NCBI RefSeq assembly: GCF_004342285.1
Contig: NZ_SMCV01000012.1
Location: forward strand, 62,001-126,000
Length of the DNA: 64,000 bases
Direction of reading: 5' to 3'
DNA from: Klebsiella sp. BIGb0138
Lineage (GTDB): Bacteria; Pseudomonadota; Gammaproteobacteria; Enterobacterales; Enterobacteriaceae
Shown: one piece after another, positions 25,344 through 34,804 of the stretch
Layout of the letters: the number at the start of each line of letters is the position of its first letter
How positions within the stretch are numbered: the first letter of the stretch is position 1
Translations under genes and position numbers: made by a program
Notes under the pieces: model-generated
Databases searched by the model: none
The model's input: only the letters and a program-made list of their open reading frames with translations
Told to the model about the DNA's origin: nothing

Positions 25344-26465
25344 TTAAACGCTAACCCAACAACGTTTTTGCGCGGAACTGGCGATGGCTTCCAGAACCTG
25401 AGAAACACGCAGGCCTTCCTGGAAATCGGGCCATAGCGGTTCATCTGCCGCGATGCCGTTTATCAACTCGCCGATTTCAACCGTTTTCTGATCGTTGAAG
25501 CCGAAACCGTGCCCGGCGGAGACGCAGAAAGCAGAATAGTTGGGGTGCTCAGGACCAATGAGGATCGTTTTAAAGCCCTGGCGGGATCGGTCATCGTCAT
25601 GGCGATAGACGTTGAGTTCCGCCATCCGTTCCTGGGTGTAGCTAATCGTCCCCCTGGTGCCGGTCACAACGAACGTCAAACCCATTTTACGCCCGCAGGC
25701 AATACGCGATGTTTCAATGACGCCCATCGCGCCGGACTCGAAGCGCACCAGGGCGCTGGCCTGATCTTCATTCTCTACGCTGCGCATTGTTTGCGGATCC
25801 CGCGGATCCGGGCGTACCGGGATGACCGTCGTCATATCACCGGAAACTTCTTTTATGCCGCCGACTAAATAATGGGCCATATTGACGATATGGGCCGCCA
25901 AATCGCCCAGCGCGCCTAAACCGGCCAACTCTTTTACACAGTGCCAGTCGATAGGGGTGTGTGGGTTAGCCAGATAATCTTCATTATGCGTACCGTAGAA
26001 ATGGACGATATCTCCGATTTCGCCGCGATCGATAATCTGCTTAGCCAGCTGCGCCGCGGGATTTTTCATGTAGTTAAATCCTACCAGCGTTTTGACTCCC
26101 GCCTGCTCAGCTGCGGCGACCATCTCCCGGGCGTCGCTGGCGGTTAAGGCTAACGGTTTTTCGCTATAGACGTGTTTGCCGTGTTTAATCGCTTCCAGAG
26201 CAATAGTTTTATGCAAATAGTTCGGCGCACAGATATCCACGACATCAATGTTGGGGTCCTGGCACAGCGTTTGCCAGTCGCCGGTGTAGCGATTGAAGCC
26301 AAAATCCTGCGCTTTTTGTCTGGCTAAATCTTCGTTGATCTCTGCCACCATCTCCTTGACCAGCTTGCCTTTCAGTTGAAATACCGTCGGGGCCTGAGCG
26401 TAGGCAATGGCATGACAACGGCCAATATAGCCGGTACCGATCAGTCCTACTCTTACTTCCTTCAT
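25344..26465 (-). CDS. Gfo/Idh/MocA-family sugar dehydrogenase
   Basis: The 373-aa protein starts VRVGLIGTGYIGRCHA, the NAD(P)-binding Rossmann motif. The family's EKPLALTASDA motif with catalytic Lys follows near residue 100. HTPIDWHCVKELAGLGALGD then LAAHIVNMAHYL provides the D-x-x-x-H element of the second catalytic region. Members oxidise inositols, glucosides or other sugars. Together with the MFS carrier downstream it suggests uptake and oxidation of a polyol or sugar. CTCCTCC before the ATG on the plus strand marks a strong ribosome binding site. A gap of 222 bp separates it from the transporter. Confidence 0.88.
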   Translation of the reverse strand: MKEVRVGLIGTGYIGRCHAIAYAQAPTVFQLKGKLVKEMVAEINEDLARQKAQDFGFNRYTGDWQTLCQDPNIDVVDICAPNYLHKTIALEAIKHGKHVYSEKPLALTASDAREMVAAAEQAGVKTLVGFNYMKNPAAQLAKQIIDRGEIGDIVHFYGTHNEDYLANPHTPIDWHCVKELAGLGALGDLAAHIVNMAHYLVGGIKEVSGDMTTVIPVRPDPRDPQTMRSVENEDQASALVRFESGAMGVIETSRIACGRKMGLTFVVTGTRGTISYTQERMAELNVYRHDDDRSRQGFKTILIGPEHPNYSAFCVSAGHGFGFNDQKTVEIGELINGIAADEPLWPDFQEGLRVSQVLEAIASSAQKRCWVSV

Positions 26466-26546
26466 CTCTCCTCCTTGTTAGCGGGTTCAGGTACCGCTAA
26501 GGGTCGTCAGGTTTTGTTTTATAAAGAGTAATATGACGTTTTATTA

Positions 26547-26591
26547 TGAAATAAAATCACAAACATATCTCAATTTGGAAATTTTATTTCA
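26547..26591. promoter_or_regulatory. Inverted repeat upstream of the sugar dehydrogenase, possible operator
   Basis: TGAAATAAAAT (26547-26557) is repeated inversely as ATTTTATTTCA (26581-26591), 23 bases between arms. It lies about 90 bp upstream of the leftward gene start. TGAAAT...ATTTCA arms are typical of RpiR/IolR-type operators. No regulator gene is adjacent. Confidence 0.45.
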
Positions 26592-26951
26592 TTTCATTTT
26601 GTTCAGAAGAGGCTGAATTTTCAAGAGGGATAAAAAAGACATGGTGTAATATGTTGATTTTTAATGCTATTTATTTTGGCGCTTTATGAGTTAAGGAAAT
26701 TCAACATATTGAATTAAAAGTTAAAATTTTGATGGGAATCACACTTCTAAATCCGCATGATTAATATTGAAATTTAAATTCCATTTTATCGGTTGTTGGC
26801 GAGTTCATGTCTTTAGCGGCAGGAAGGGAAATCGCCTGCGCGCTACGCCGCATGCGCCTCGCACGCCCGGGCCGGGACTCGCGGGAGAGGGTCAGACGTT
26901 CAATAGCGCGTGCAGGGGGCCGGGGTAAAGAGGCGCGGGCTGCGTCAATCC
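26592..26951. other. Gene-free stretch between dehydrogenase promoter and feaR
   Basis: The left half is very AT-rich, the right half GC-rich. Two small ORFs have no recognisable product or ribosome binding site. No clear terminator for feaR was found. Confidence 0.4.
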
Positions 26952-27860
26952 TCAACGGCAGCGCTTGCGGTATTCTCCAGGCGAAACGCCAAAGCGCTGC
27001 TTGAAGGCGGTGGAGAAGTGGCTGTGGTCGCTGAAGCCCCAGCGATAGCCAATCCCCGCCAGTTTTTCATCATCGTGGGCATTGCGCAGCGCCCGGGCGC
27101 AGAGGTCGAGACGGCGGTTCTTAATATACTGCGCGACCACCAGACCCTTATCGGCAAACAGCCGGTACAGGCTGCGTACCGACATGCCGGTTTCGCTGGC
27201 CAGCCATTCCGGGCGCAGGTGCTCCGCCTGAATGGAATCATCGATTAAATCCATAATTTTCTGAAACTGCTTCTCCCGACGCGAGGGCTGGGCATCGTGA
27301 TGATGCAGCATCGGCCGTAGCAAACAGACGATAGCCTCCAGCGCCGCTTCACTCTCGCTTGCGGAAAGTCCGGGGCTGCTCATGCTCTCCTGCAACAGCC
27401 GCTGGCTGAGCTGCACCATCGGCAGGGATTTTTCCAGCCGCGTGGCGATGCTGATTTCGCTGCCGCGCAGCTGCTGTTCGAGCAATGGTCGGGGCAGCAG
27501 CAAAGATGCCTGGCGTGAGGTTTGCTGCCAGAAGATTGAACATGGGCGGGAGGCGTCAATCAGGGCGATATCACCCGCTTCCAGCACCGCCTGACGATCG
27601 TCCTGTTCGATGGCCGCCTGGCCGGAGAGCTGGAACACGGTATAAAACCAGTCATCGTTATCGCGCTTAATTTCATCGCGGGTGCGGAAGAGATTAACGC
27701 CACAGGCGGTGACGGTGCTGACCTTCAGGTTACCGGCGTAGCTGGCATCGATCTCGCCGTGAAAGCGGCCTTCCAGCGGACGGGCGGCAAAATGGCCGCA
27801 GACCTGATTGATTTTCGCCAACCAGCGCTGGAAGTCCTGTCCGTTCTCCACCGTCGTCAT
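26952..27860 (-). CDS. feaR: AraC-family activator FeaR
   Basis: The start MTTVENGQDFQRWLAKINQV at 27860 gives 302 aa, near the 301 aa of E. coli FeaR; the longer open frame upstream lacks conservation. The N-terminal effector domain has NDDWFYTVFQLSGQA and GDIALIDASRPCSI. The C-terminal double helix-turn-helix has RPEWLASETGMSVRSLYRLF and GIGYRWGFSDHSHFSTAFKQRFG. FeaR activates tynA and feaB in response to aromatic aldehydes formed from phenylethylamine or tyramine. It is divergent from feaB, so both share the 234-bp control region. Confidence 0.95.
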   Translation of the reverse strand: MTTVENGQDFQRWLAKINQVCGHFAARPLEGRFHGEIDASYAGNLKVSTVTACGVNLFRTRDEIKRDNDDWFYTVFQLSGQAAIEQDDRQAVLEAGDIALIDASRPCSIFWQQTSRQASLLLPRPLLEQQLRGSEISIATRLEKSLPMVQLSQRLLQESMSSPGLSASESEAALEAIVCLLRPMLHHHDAQPSRREKQFQKIMDLIDDSIQAEHLRPEWLASETGMSVRSLYRLFADKGLVVAQYIKNRRLDLCARALRNAHDDEKLAGIGYRWGFSDHSHFSTAFKQRFGVSPGEYRKRCR

Positions 27861-27997
27861 AACCCGTCTCTTGTAAAAATAATGTTTTGGCATTGTTGCA
27901 TTTACGCTGCCGCATTCAAGAGCGCGGGGCGGAGTATATGAAAGAACTATTACCTGAGGCACATTTCTGGGCGCGCAATCTGCTTAATTGCGGCGCT

Positions 27998-28034
27998 TGT
28001 CACAGCAGCAACAACGAATGTCACAGAGAAAAAA
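27998..28034 (+). promoter_or_regulatory. FeaR-type direct repeat upstream of feaB
   Basis: TGTCACAG occurs at 27998 and 28019, exactly 21 bp (two helical turns) apart. The second copy reads TGTCA-N8-AAA, which fits the TGNCA-N8-AAA pattern I recall for FeaR sites. Paired direct repeats at this spacing are normal for AraC-family activators. Confidence 0.55.
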
Positions 28035-28094
28035 GCGGGCGCGCCGGCCTCGTCGTAGACTGAACTCACGATCCGTCAGGAATAAGGAAGCGAT

Positions 28095-29594
28095 ATGTCC
28101 ACAGCACAGGTAGCGCTGCTTGCCAGCGTACAGCAGTTTTTAGACCGGCAGCATGGCTTATACATCGACGGCACCCAGCAGGCGTCGTTCGACGAACGCC
28201 GGCTCACCGTCTGGAACCCGGCGACCGGGCAGGCCATCGCCAGTACAGCGGACGCCAGCGCCGCCGATGTCGATCGCGCCGTGATGTCGGCCTGGCGGGC
28301 CTTTGTTGCCCGTAGCTGGGCAGGACGCCCGCCCGCCGATCGTGAGCGGATCCTGCTGCGTTTTGCCGACCTGGTCGAGCGGCATGGCGAAGAGCTGGCG
28401 CAGCTGGAAACCCTCGAACAGGGGAAATCGATCGCTATTTCCCGGGCGTTTGAAGTGGGCTGCACCCTGAACTGGATGCGCTACACCGCCGGACTGACTA
28501 CCAAAATCAGCGGGCGTACGCTCGACGTCTCGATTCCGTTCCCGCAGGGGGCGCGTTACCAGGCGTGGACCCGCAAAGAGCCGGTGGGGGTTGTCGCCGG
28601 GATCGTGCCGTGGAACTTCCCGCTGATGATCGGCATGTGGAAAGTGATGCCGGCGCTGGCGGCAGGGTGCTCTATCGTTATCAAGCCGTCGGAGACCACG
28701 CCGCTGACCCTGCTGCGGGTTGCCGAGCTGGCAACCGAAGCCGGGATCCCGGACGGGGTGTTTAACGTCGTGACCGGTAGCGGCGCCGGCTGCGGCGCGG
28801 CGTTAACCTCCCATCCGCAGGTGGCGAAGGTCAGCTTTACCGGCTCCACCGCCACCGGCAAGCAGATTGCCCGCGTTGCCGCCGACCGTCTGACCCGCGT
28901 GACCCTTGAGCTGGGGGGCAAGAACCCGGCGATTGTGCTGAAAGATGCCAACCCGGAGTGGGTCATTGAAGGGTTAATGACCGGCAGTTTCCTCAACCAG
29001 GGTCAGGTGTGTGCCGCCAGCTCGCGTATCTATATTGAAGCCCCGCTGTTCGATAGCCTGGTGAGCGGTTTTGAGCAGGCGGTGAAGTCGTTGCAGGTCG
29101 GACCCGGTATGCAGGAAACCAGCCAGATTAACCCGGTGGTGTCGCGGGCGCACTGTGAGAAAGTGGCGGCTTATCTGGATGACGCGCACAAGCAGCATGC
29201 GGAACTGATTAGCGGACAGGCCGGGCCGGATACGCAGGGCTATTATATCGCGCCGACGCTGGTGATTAACCCGGACGCCGGGCTGCGTCTCAGCCGGGAA
29301 GAGGTCTTTGGTCCGGTGGTCAACCTGGTGCGCGTCGCCGATGGCGAAGAAGCGCTGCGCCTGGCTAACGACAGTGATTTTGGTCTGACCGCCAGCGTCT
29401 GGACCGGCGATTTGACACAGGCCCTGAGCTATACCGAGCGCCTGCAGGCCGGGACGGTGTGGGTCAACAGCCATACGCTCATCGACGCCAACCTGCCGTT
29501 TGGTGGCATGAAGCAGTCCGGAACCGGACGCGACTTCGGTCCGGACTGGCTGGACGACTGGTGTGAAACGAAATCGGTTTGCGTGCGTTATTAA
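28095..29594 (+). CDS. feaB: Phenylacetaldehyde dehydrogenase
   Basis: The 499-aa aldehyde dehydrogenase oxidises phenylacetaldehyde to phenylacetate with NAD. ALDH marks in order are [15 protein letters not shown], the Rossmann [12 protein letters not shown], catalytic Glu in LELGGKNP, and catalytic Cys in [21 protein letters not shown] and the C-terminal [16 protein letters not shown] follow. Start ATG has AAGGAAGCG upstream. It is divergent from its activator gene and takes the product of TynA; phenylacetate then enters the paa pathway. Length equals E. coli FeaB. Confidence 0.95.
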   Translation: MSTAQVALLASVQQFLDRQHGLYIDGTQQASFDERRLTVWNPATGQAIASTADASAADVDRAVMSAWRAFVARSWAGRPPADRERILLRFADLVERHGEELAQLETLEQGKSIAISRAFEVGCTLNWMRYTAGLTTKISGRTLDVSIPFPQGARYQAWTRKEPVGVVAGIVPWNFPLMIGMWKVMPALAAGCSIVIKPSETTPLTLLRVAELATEAGIPDGVFNVVTGSGAGCGAALTSHPQVAKVSFTGSTATGKQIARVAADRLTRVTLELGGKNPAIVLKDANPEWVIEGLMTGSFLNQGQVCAASSRIYIEAPLFDSLVSGFEQAVKSLQVGPGMQETSQINPVVSRAHCEKVAAYLDDAHKQHAELISGQAGPDTQGYYIAPTLVINPDAGLRLSREEVFGPVVNLVRVADGEEALRLANDSDFGLTASVWTGDLTQALSYTERLQAGTVWVNSHTLIDANLPFGGMKQSGTGRDFGPDWLDDWCETKSVCVRY

Positions 29595-29604
29595 TCTCTG
29601 ACCC

Positions 29605-29646
29605 CAGCGCCTGACGCCCGGCATCCCGCCGTGGCGTCAGGCGCTG
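29605..29646 (+). terminator. feaB downstream hairpin
   Basis: CAGCGCCTGACGCC (29605-29618) pairs with GGCGTCAGGCGCTG (29633-29646), a perfect 14-bp stem starting 11 bases after the feaB stop. Only AAATAT follows, so termination strength is uncertain. Confidence 0.6.
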
Positions 29647-29816
29647 AAATATCCCCGCGTGTTCGCTGGCTTATCACTGCGCCGCCATTCTTCTTTCTTC
29701 CCCTCCGGCGATTAAACTCTGCTCTCCCGCTGTATTGTCCCGAGCGCTGGCGGGAGGCGCTAAGCGCCAGGCGGGGAGTGACGTCTGAATCTGGCTGGAT
29801 TTCACCGCAGATGCGC

Positions 29817-29841
29817 AAACGTGCCCGGGGAGGGCACGTTT
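29817..29841. terminator. Bidirectional hairpin between feaB and tynA
   Basis: AAACGTGCCC-GGGGA-GGGCACGTTT is a perfect 10-bp stem. It lies between the convergent genes feaB and tynA and carries short A/T ends on both sides, so it can serve both. Confidence 0.65.
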
Positions 29842-29889
29842 AACGCTGTGCAGAATTCCCCGGCCGCATGTCGCGGACCGGGGCCAGGG

Positions 29890-32157
29890 CTACTTTTTCT
29901 TGTCGCCCAGGGTCGGGGTTTCGTCAAAGAAGTTCCACGGCTTCAGCAGCGCATGCGCCCATTCGGTAGGCATAATCGGCCACTCTTCGGCGCGCGCAAC
30001 GTGGGTGGTGCCGGTGGTGATCCAGACTACGTCGTCGTGGTTATTCAGCGACTCGTTATCGCTGGCATACGCGCCAAGACCGGTATCGTGCACCGAACGG
30101 TTGGGGTATTTCCCTTCCGGGTAGCGCTCTGCCTGATGGTAACGGGTCACCCACAGCTGCTTATCCATAAAGCTCAGACGGTGATAAATCCACTCGTCCG
30201 GGGCGAATTTGGCGCCGGTTGCCGCCGGGTGGGTACCGCCCGCGTACGGGATAATTTGATACGATACCGGGTTGCCCATCCGGTTCTCTTTGGTGGTGCT
30301 GCTCAGCAGACGGATGGTGCCGGGGTCGAACTTCTGCGCCGCCTGCTGCTCGCTGTCGATGCTGTACTGGTTCACCTGCATGGTGCTGGTGCGCGGGCCG
30401 CCGGCGGTATTGGGCTTCACTTCCGGGTCCATCGCCACCAGCGTGTTGTTCTCGCCGTCGACGTCGAGATCAAGGCGGAAGTTGTAGATATGCTGGTGGG
30501 TGGTGCCGACGATGTTATGGTCGATCAGCGTCCCGTAGCGGGTATCTTCTTTTGCGCTCGGGTCGTGCATGGTCTTCGCCATCACCCCTTTGACCGCTTC
30601 AATCCCGGTGGCCCCGGCGTCGATGCCGATGGTGCCGTTCTCGTGGAACACCCAGTCGAAGATATAGTCATAGTTGCCGACGGTGCTGATCCAGCGTACC
30701 ACCAGTTCGCGACGCTCGGTGCTGACGTTCGGCTGCCCCATCTCCTGGTGCTTATATTCCGGTCCGGCGTAGCGTTCAAAGATGGCGATGGCGCGCGGGA
30801 TGGTGGTTGGCGCGCCGGTATAATCGGCGATGGTTTCATCCAGCAGCACCGAGTTGGCCGGCGCATCTTTGCCGCGCGCGATTGGCGAGGTCAGGGTACC
30901 CATGCCGTAGTCGCCGGAGTCGAGGTAGGCTTTGAAGTACCAGCCGACATCCGGATCGCCGTAAGGCACGATCATCCCGCCCAGCGAACCTTCATACATC
31001 ACCTGGCGTTTCTTGCCATGGTCGTTGTAAGTCACGGTGGACAAAATGGGCCCCACGCGCGAATTCAGCCGCAGATGGAAATCCCAGTTCTGCCAGTGAA
31101 TGGTGTCGCCGGTAATGGTGTAGTTTTTCCCTTCCGGCTCGCTGATATCCAGCGGTTTGACGGAGGGCGCTACGCGGTCGCGGCCATCATAAGGGCGCGG
31201 CGCCATCGGCACCGGGATCACCGGACCTTCTTCAATCTTAACGATCTTTTTCTGTTCGAGATCCACCACGGCGACCAGGTTTTCGATAGGGTGCGCCCAG
31301 TAGTTGCCGTCGCCGGTATCAAGATAGCTCACCACTTTCAGCAGCCGCGCGTCCTGTCGGAGGCCATCTTTGCCGTCAAAGTAGCCGACGGTCAGCGGGG
31401 TGGTAATCACTTTTTTGCTATCGGCGATCCCGTGCTTTTTCAGCACCGCGGCAAATTCGTCGCTGGCGTTAATGATATTTTGCACGCTGGAGAAATCATC
31501 CAGCAGCACCATGCCGTGCGCATCTTTAATCGGTTTCCAGGAGAGAATTTTTTTGTTCTGTAGATCGACCACGCTTTCAATCACGTGTTTGCCATCGAGC
31601 ATGATCACGTCGGCGGTTCGCGGGGCATCGACGGCGGTGCCGTTTAAGGCAAAGGCCCATACTGCCGCCTTATCCGGCTCGTGCAGGGAGATTTCGCTGA
31701 AACGGGTGTTGGGGCGGAATTGCGGCGCGGCCTTCACGATGGTGACCGCTTCGCTGATTTCGGCGGCGGATAACGAGTTGAGCGGATGCGGACGCTTCTC
31801 CACCTGGAAAGTCTGGTCAAGTCCGGACTGGAAGACATCATTGATAAAGGTCTCGGAGACCCACGCTTTGCCGTCTTTCATTACCACCGGAACCTGCAAA
31901 TTCAGCGGCTTACCGTTGACGATGGCCGTTTTAGCGCCGGGTTTCACTTTGACAAACGCGCCATCCTTAATCAGGGTGAACATCCGGGCATAATCATCCC
32001 ACTGCACGTCGGCGCCGAACGCCTGCAGAGTCTTATCCATCGGGACCATATGGGCTTCGCCGCCGTGCGCGAACGCCGGAGACTGCCAGGCGCAAAACAG
32101 GGCAACGGCCAGGGCTAACGCCGTTTTGCGCGGGGAACGAATTGAGCTATTTGCCAT
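29890..32157 (-). CDS. tynA: Periplasmic copper-topaquinone amine oxidase
   Basis: The 755-aa enzyme oxidises phenylethylamine, tyramine and similar amines to aldehyde, ammonia and peroxide. A Sec signal peptide is present (ALALAVALFCAWQSPAFA), then the Cu amine oxidase N-terminal domains. The tyrosine that becomes topaquinone is in TVGNYDYIFDW. Copper histidines are in THQHIYNFRLDLDVDG (H-x-H) and in the C-terminal TTGTTHVARAEEWP. Catalytic aspartate is expected in YLDSGDYGMG. Length matches E. coli TynA and Klebsiella MaoA. The aldehyde product feeds FeaB. Confidence 0.96.
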   Translation of the reverse strand: MANSSIRSPRKTALALAVALFCAWQSPAFAHGGEAHMVPMDKTLQAFGADVQWDDYARMFTLIKDGAFVKVKPGAKTAIVNGKPLNLQVPVVMKDGKAWVSETFINDVFQSGLDQTFQVEKRPHPLNSLSAAEISEAVTIVKAAPQFRPNTRFSEISLHEPDKAAVWAFALNGTAVDAPRTADVIMLDGKHVIESVVDLQNKKILSWKPIKDAHGMVLLDDFSSVQNIINASDEFAAVLKKHGIADSKKVITTPLTVGYFDGKDGLRQDARLLKVVSYLDTGDGNYWAHPIENLVAVVDLEQKKIVKIEEGPVIPVPMAPRPYDGRDRVAPSVKPLDISEPEGKNYTITGDTIHWQNWDFHLRLNSRVGPILSTVTYNDHGKKRQVMYEGSLGGMIVPYGDPDVGWYFKAYLDSGDYGMGTLTSPIARGKDAPANSVLLDETIADYTGAPTTIPRAIAIFERYAGPEYKHQEMGQPNVSTERRELVVRWISTVGNYDYIFDWVFHENGTIGIDAGATGIEAVKGVMAKTMHDPSAKEDTRYGTLIDHNIVGTTHQHIYNFRLDLDVDGENNTLVAMDPEVKPNTAGGPRTSTMQVNQYSIDSEQQAAQKFDPGTIRLLSSTTKENRMGNPVSYQIIPYAGGTHPAATGAKFAPDEWIYHRLSFMDKQLWVTRYHQAERYPEGKYPNRSVHDTGLGAYASDNESLNNHDDVVWITTGTTHVARAEEWPIMPTEWAHALLKPWNFFDETPTLGDKKK

Positions 32158-32400
32158 TGTGACCTCATCTTATATTTATATTCCCGTCATGCTGCAGATT
32201 GCGTGTTCATCGGCTGCGGGTCCGTGCGGCCCATCCTGCAATCCCAATGATTCAGGGCGAGTGGTGGTATTGCTTGCCGCGGCGAAAAGGCGGCTTCACA
32301 CGCTTTAACCTACCAGCGGTGAGTGGCAAGACGTTTGCGTGCTCTTGCCAGGTTGTTTGTCAGATGTGCCAGTTATGCGGCGAATGCTTCAGCGCATGGC
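32158..32400. other. Region upstream of tynA
   Basis: About 240 bases carrying the leftward tynA promoter. No protein gene is seen. I could not find a FeaR-type repeat as clear as the one before feaB. Confidence 0.4.
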
Positions 32401-32425
32401 ACAAAAAATGCCTCCGAAGAGGCAT
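32401..32425 (-). terminator. paaZ terminator with UUCG loop
   Basis: On the minus strand ATGCCTC-TTCG-GAGGCAT is followed by TTTTTTG. It lies about 48 bases past the paaZ stop. The stable UUCG tetraloop and T-run make a textbook intrinsic terminator. Confidence 0.9.
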
Positions 32426-32472
32426 CTGGAACCGATGCTGTTGGCCCGGCGCAGGGCAAACACCGCCGCGCG

Positions 32473-34518
32473 TTAGCCCGGAAAATCGCCGTGCTGGCGG
32501 GCCACCAGCGTCAGGATCGAATACAGCGCCACCGGCTGCTGGTGCTGGTTGACTATCTCCACCGCCCACTCCACGACGCCGGTCGCTTTCTCTTCGGCAG
32601 TTCGCTGGCGCTTCACCGTTTTCCGCTTGCAGGTCAGCCGCACCTGGATGGTATCGCCCGGCTTCACCGGTTCGATAAAGCGCAGGTTTTCCATGCCATA
32701 GTTGGCGATGACCGGACCGACGCCGGCATCCACGAACAGCCCGGCGGCGGCGGAAATCAGGAAGTAACCATGAACCACGCGTTCGCCGAAAATCGAATCG
32801 GCGGCGGCAATCTTGTCCATATGGGCGTAGAAGTGATCGCCGCTGAGACAGGCAAAATTAACGATATCCGCTTCGGTCAACGTCCGGCGCGGGGTCAGCA
32901 GGCTATCGCCGGGCTGAATCTCTTCAAAATATTTACGGAACGGATGGATGCGATCCTCGTTGACCTGCGCGCCGCGGACCCACTGCTGGCCGATGGCGGC
33001 CAGCATGGTTGGGCTACCCTGAACGGCGGTACGCTGCATGTAGTGTTTCACCGCGCGCAGCCCGCCCAGCTCTTCGCCGCCGCCCGCGCGTCCCGGCCCG
33101 CCATGGACCAGCTGCGGCAGCGGGGAGCCGTGACCGGTGGATTCCACCGCCGACTCTTCGTTGAGGATCTGAATCCGGCCATGGGCACGCGCGGCGCCGA
33201 GAATAAAGCGACGGGCCAGTTCGCCGCTGGCGGTCACCAGCGTCCCCACCAGGCTACCTTCGCCAGCGCGCGCCAGGGCCAGCGCATGTTCGCGATGCTG
33301 ATAGGGCATCAGAGTGGCCACCGGGCCGAACGCTTCGATGGCGTGCACCGCCGGCGTTTCATCCGGCTGCGGGCAGAACAGCAGCGTCGGGGGGAAGAAG
33401 GCGCCGCTCGCGTTGAGATCCGCCTGGCCGCCGAGCAGGACTTCACACCCGGCCTGCACCAGCCTGTTGACGTTCTCCTGCACATCCTGACGCTGGTCGT
33501 GACTGACCAGCGCGCCCATCCGGATCCCTTCCTGCGCCGGGTCGCCGACGGTCACTTTTTGCAGGCGGGCAATCAGCGCCTCGCTGACCGCGTTAACCTG
33601 CGCCTGCGGGACGATAATGCGGCGGATAGCGGTACATTTCTGCCCGGCTTTGGCAGTCATCTCGCGCACCACTTCGCGGATAAACAGGGCAAATTCCGGC
33701 TGTTCCGGGGTGATGTCATCCCCGAGTACGCAGCAGTTCAGCGAATCGGCTTCCATGGTGAAGGGGATCGATTTCGCCACCAGGTTCGGGTGAACGCGGA
33801 GCTGTTGGCCGGTATGCGCCGAGCCGGTAAAGGTTACCACGTCCTGACTGTCCAGATGATCGAGCAGATCGCCCGCGCCGCCGCAAATCAGGCTGATGGC
33901 GCCTTCCGGCACCAGCCCGCTGTCGACAATGGATTTGACCATGGCCTGGGTCAGCTGCGCGGTAGCGGTCGCCGGTTTGACGATCGCCGGCATCCCGGCA
34001 AGCCAGGTTGGCGCCAGCTTTTCCAGCATCCCCCAGCAGGGGAAGTTGAAGGCATTGATATGCACCGCGACCCCGGATTTTGCGGTCAGCAGGTGGCGGG
34101 CGGCGAAGCTTCCCTGTTTTGACAGCGGAATCAATTCATCTTCCGGCCACAGCGTATCGTCCGGCAATTCCCGGCTGCCGAGGCTGGCGTAGGTAAACAG
34201 CGTGCCAATCCCGCCTTCGATGTCGACCCAGCTGTCGGCGCGGGTCGCGCCGGTTTGCGCCGAGATGGCATATAACGCGGCTTTTTCTGCCAGCAGATGT
34301 TTGGCCACCGCTTTCAGCATCGCGCTGCGTTCGATAAAGGTCATGGCTTGTAACGCCTTGCCGCCATGGTCGATGGCAAAGCGGCGCGCCTGGGCCATAT
34401 CCAGCCCTTCGCTGGTGACCTCCCATAGCGCTTCACCGCTGATGGCGTGGCGAATAGTACGGCTGCGGCCCCGTCCGGTCTGCCAGGCGCCGGATAAGTA
34501 GCTGGCTAACTGCTGCAT
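32473..34518 (-). CDS. paaZ: Oxepin-CoA hydrolase / 3-oxo-5,6-dehydrosuberyl-CoA semialdehyde dehydrogenase
   Basis: The 681-aa bifunctional enzyme opens the oxepin-CoA ring and oxidises the resulting aldehyde with NADP. The N-terminal ALDH domain has [28 protein letters not shown] and catalytic Cys in GQKCTAIRR. The C-terminal R-hydratase (MaoC) hotdog domain has [18 protein letters not shown]. Residue count equals E. coli PaaZ. It is divergent from paaA across a 286-bp control region with PaaX-like boxes. Confidence 0.96.
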   Translation of the reverse strand: MQQLASYLSGAWQTGRGRSRTIRHAISGEALWEVTSEGLDMAQARRFAIDHGGKALQAMTFIERSAMLKAVAKHLLAEKAALYAISAQTGATRADSWVDIEGGIGTLFTYASLGSRELPDDTLWPEDELIPLSKQGSFAARHLLTAKSGVAVHINAFNFPCWGMLEKLAPTWLAGMPAIVKPATATAQLTQAMVKSIVDSGLVPEGAISLICGGAGDLLDHLDSQDVVTFTGSAHTGQQLRVHPNLVAKSIPFTMEADSLNCCVLGDDITPEQPEFALFIREVVREMTAKAGQKCTAIRRIIVPQAQVNAVSEALIARLQKVTVGDPAQEGIRMGALVSHDQRQDVQENVNRLVQAGCEVLLGGQADLNASGAFFPPTLLFCPQPDETPAVHAIEAFGPVATLMPYQHREHALALARAGEGSLVGTLVTASGELARRFILGAARAHGRIQILNEESAVESTGHGSPLPQLVHGGPGRAGGGEELGGLRAVKHYMQRTAVQGSPTMLAAIGQQWVRGAQVNEDRIHPFRKYFEEIQPGDSLLTPRRTLTEADIVNFACLSGDHFYAHMDKIAAADSIFGERVVHGYFLISAAAGLFVDAGVGPVIANYGMENLRFIEPVKPGDTIQVRLTCKRKTVKRQRTAEEKATGVVEWAVEIVNQHQQPVALYSILTLVARQHGDFPG

Positions 34519-34564
34519 CGCAAATCTCCAAATGTGTTACGTTAAATATTCTTAAATAGTTATT

Positions 34565-34580
34565 TTATGAATCACAAAAT
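34565..34580 (-). promoter_or_regulatory. PaaX-like box, paaZ side
   Basis: Read on the minus strand the site is TTTTGTGATTCATAAA, close to the PaaX consensus built on TGTGATTCG. It lies about 47 bp upstream of the paaZ start, fitting repression of that promoter by free PaaX and release by phenylacetyl-CoA. Confidence 0.5.
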
Positions 34581-34746
34581 GCAAGGTGCTATTTAATAAT
34601 TTATTAACATTGTGATCGCGGGCGCTCAGCGTTTCGGCGCTATCCTGTTGTATTTCAGCCTTTTCTCGCATTGTTTTGCGGTAGTCATCACAAAAAGAAC
34701 AAACAAAATTTGTGGTTTTATTTAACCTGAGTGTAACTTTTATAAA

Positions 34747-34763
34747 ACAAAGTGATTCGCAAA
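34747..34763 (+). promoter_or_regulatory. PaaX-like box, paaA side
   Basis: ACAAAGTGATTCGCAAA contains the TGATTCG core of the PaaX operator, about 42 bp upstream of the paaA start. A CRP half-site (TGTGATCGC, near 34611) lies further upstream; E. coli Pa is CRP and IHF dependent. Confidence 0.5.
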
Positions 34764-34804
34764 TTGGTGTTTATTGAATTTATCGGAATCATAAAGGTGA
34801 TGAC

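Noticed and set aside
29821-31563. 580-aa plus-strand ORF antisense to tynA
   Set aside because: A shadow of tynA, with His/Val/Gly-rich composition typical of antisense GC-rich frames; no domain or ribosome binding site.
32323-34122. 599-aa plus-strand ORF antisense to paaZ
   Set aside because: Mirror frame of paaZ with no recognisable motifs.
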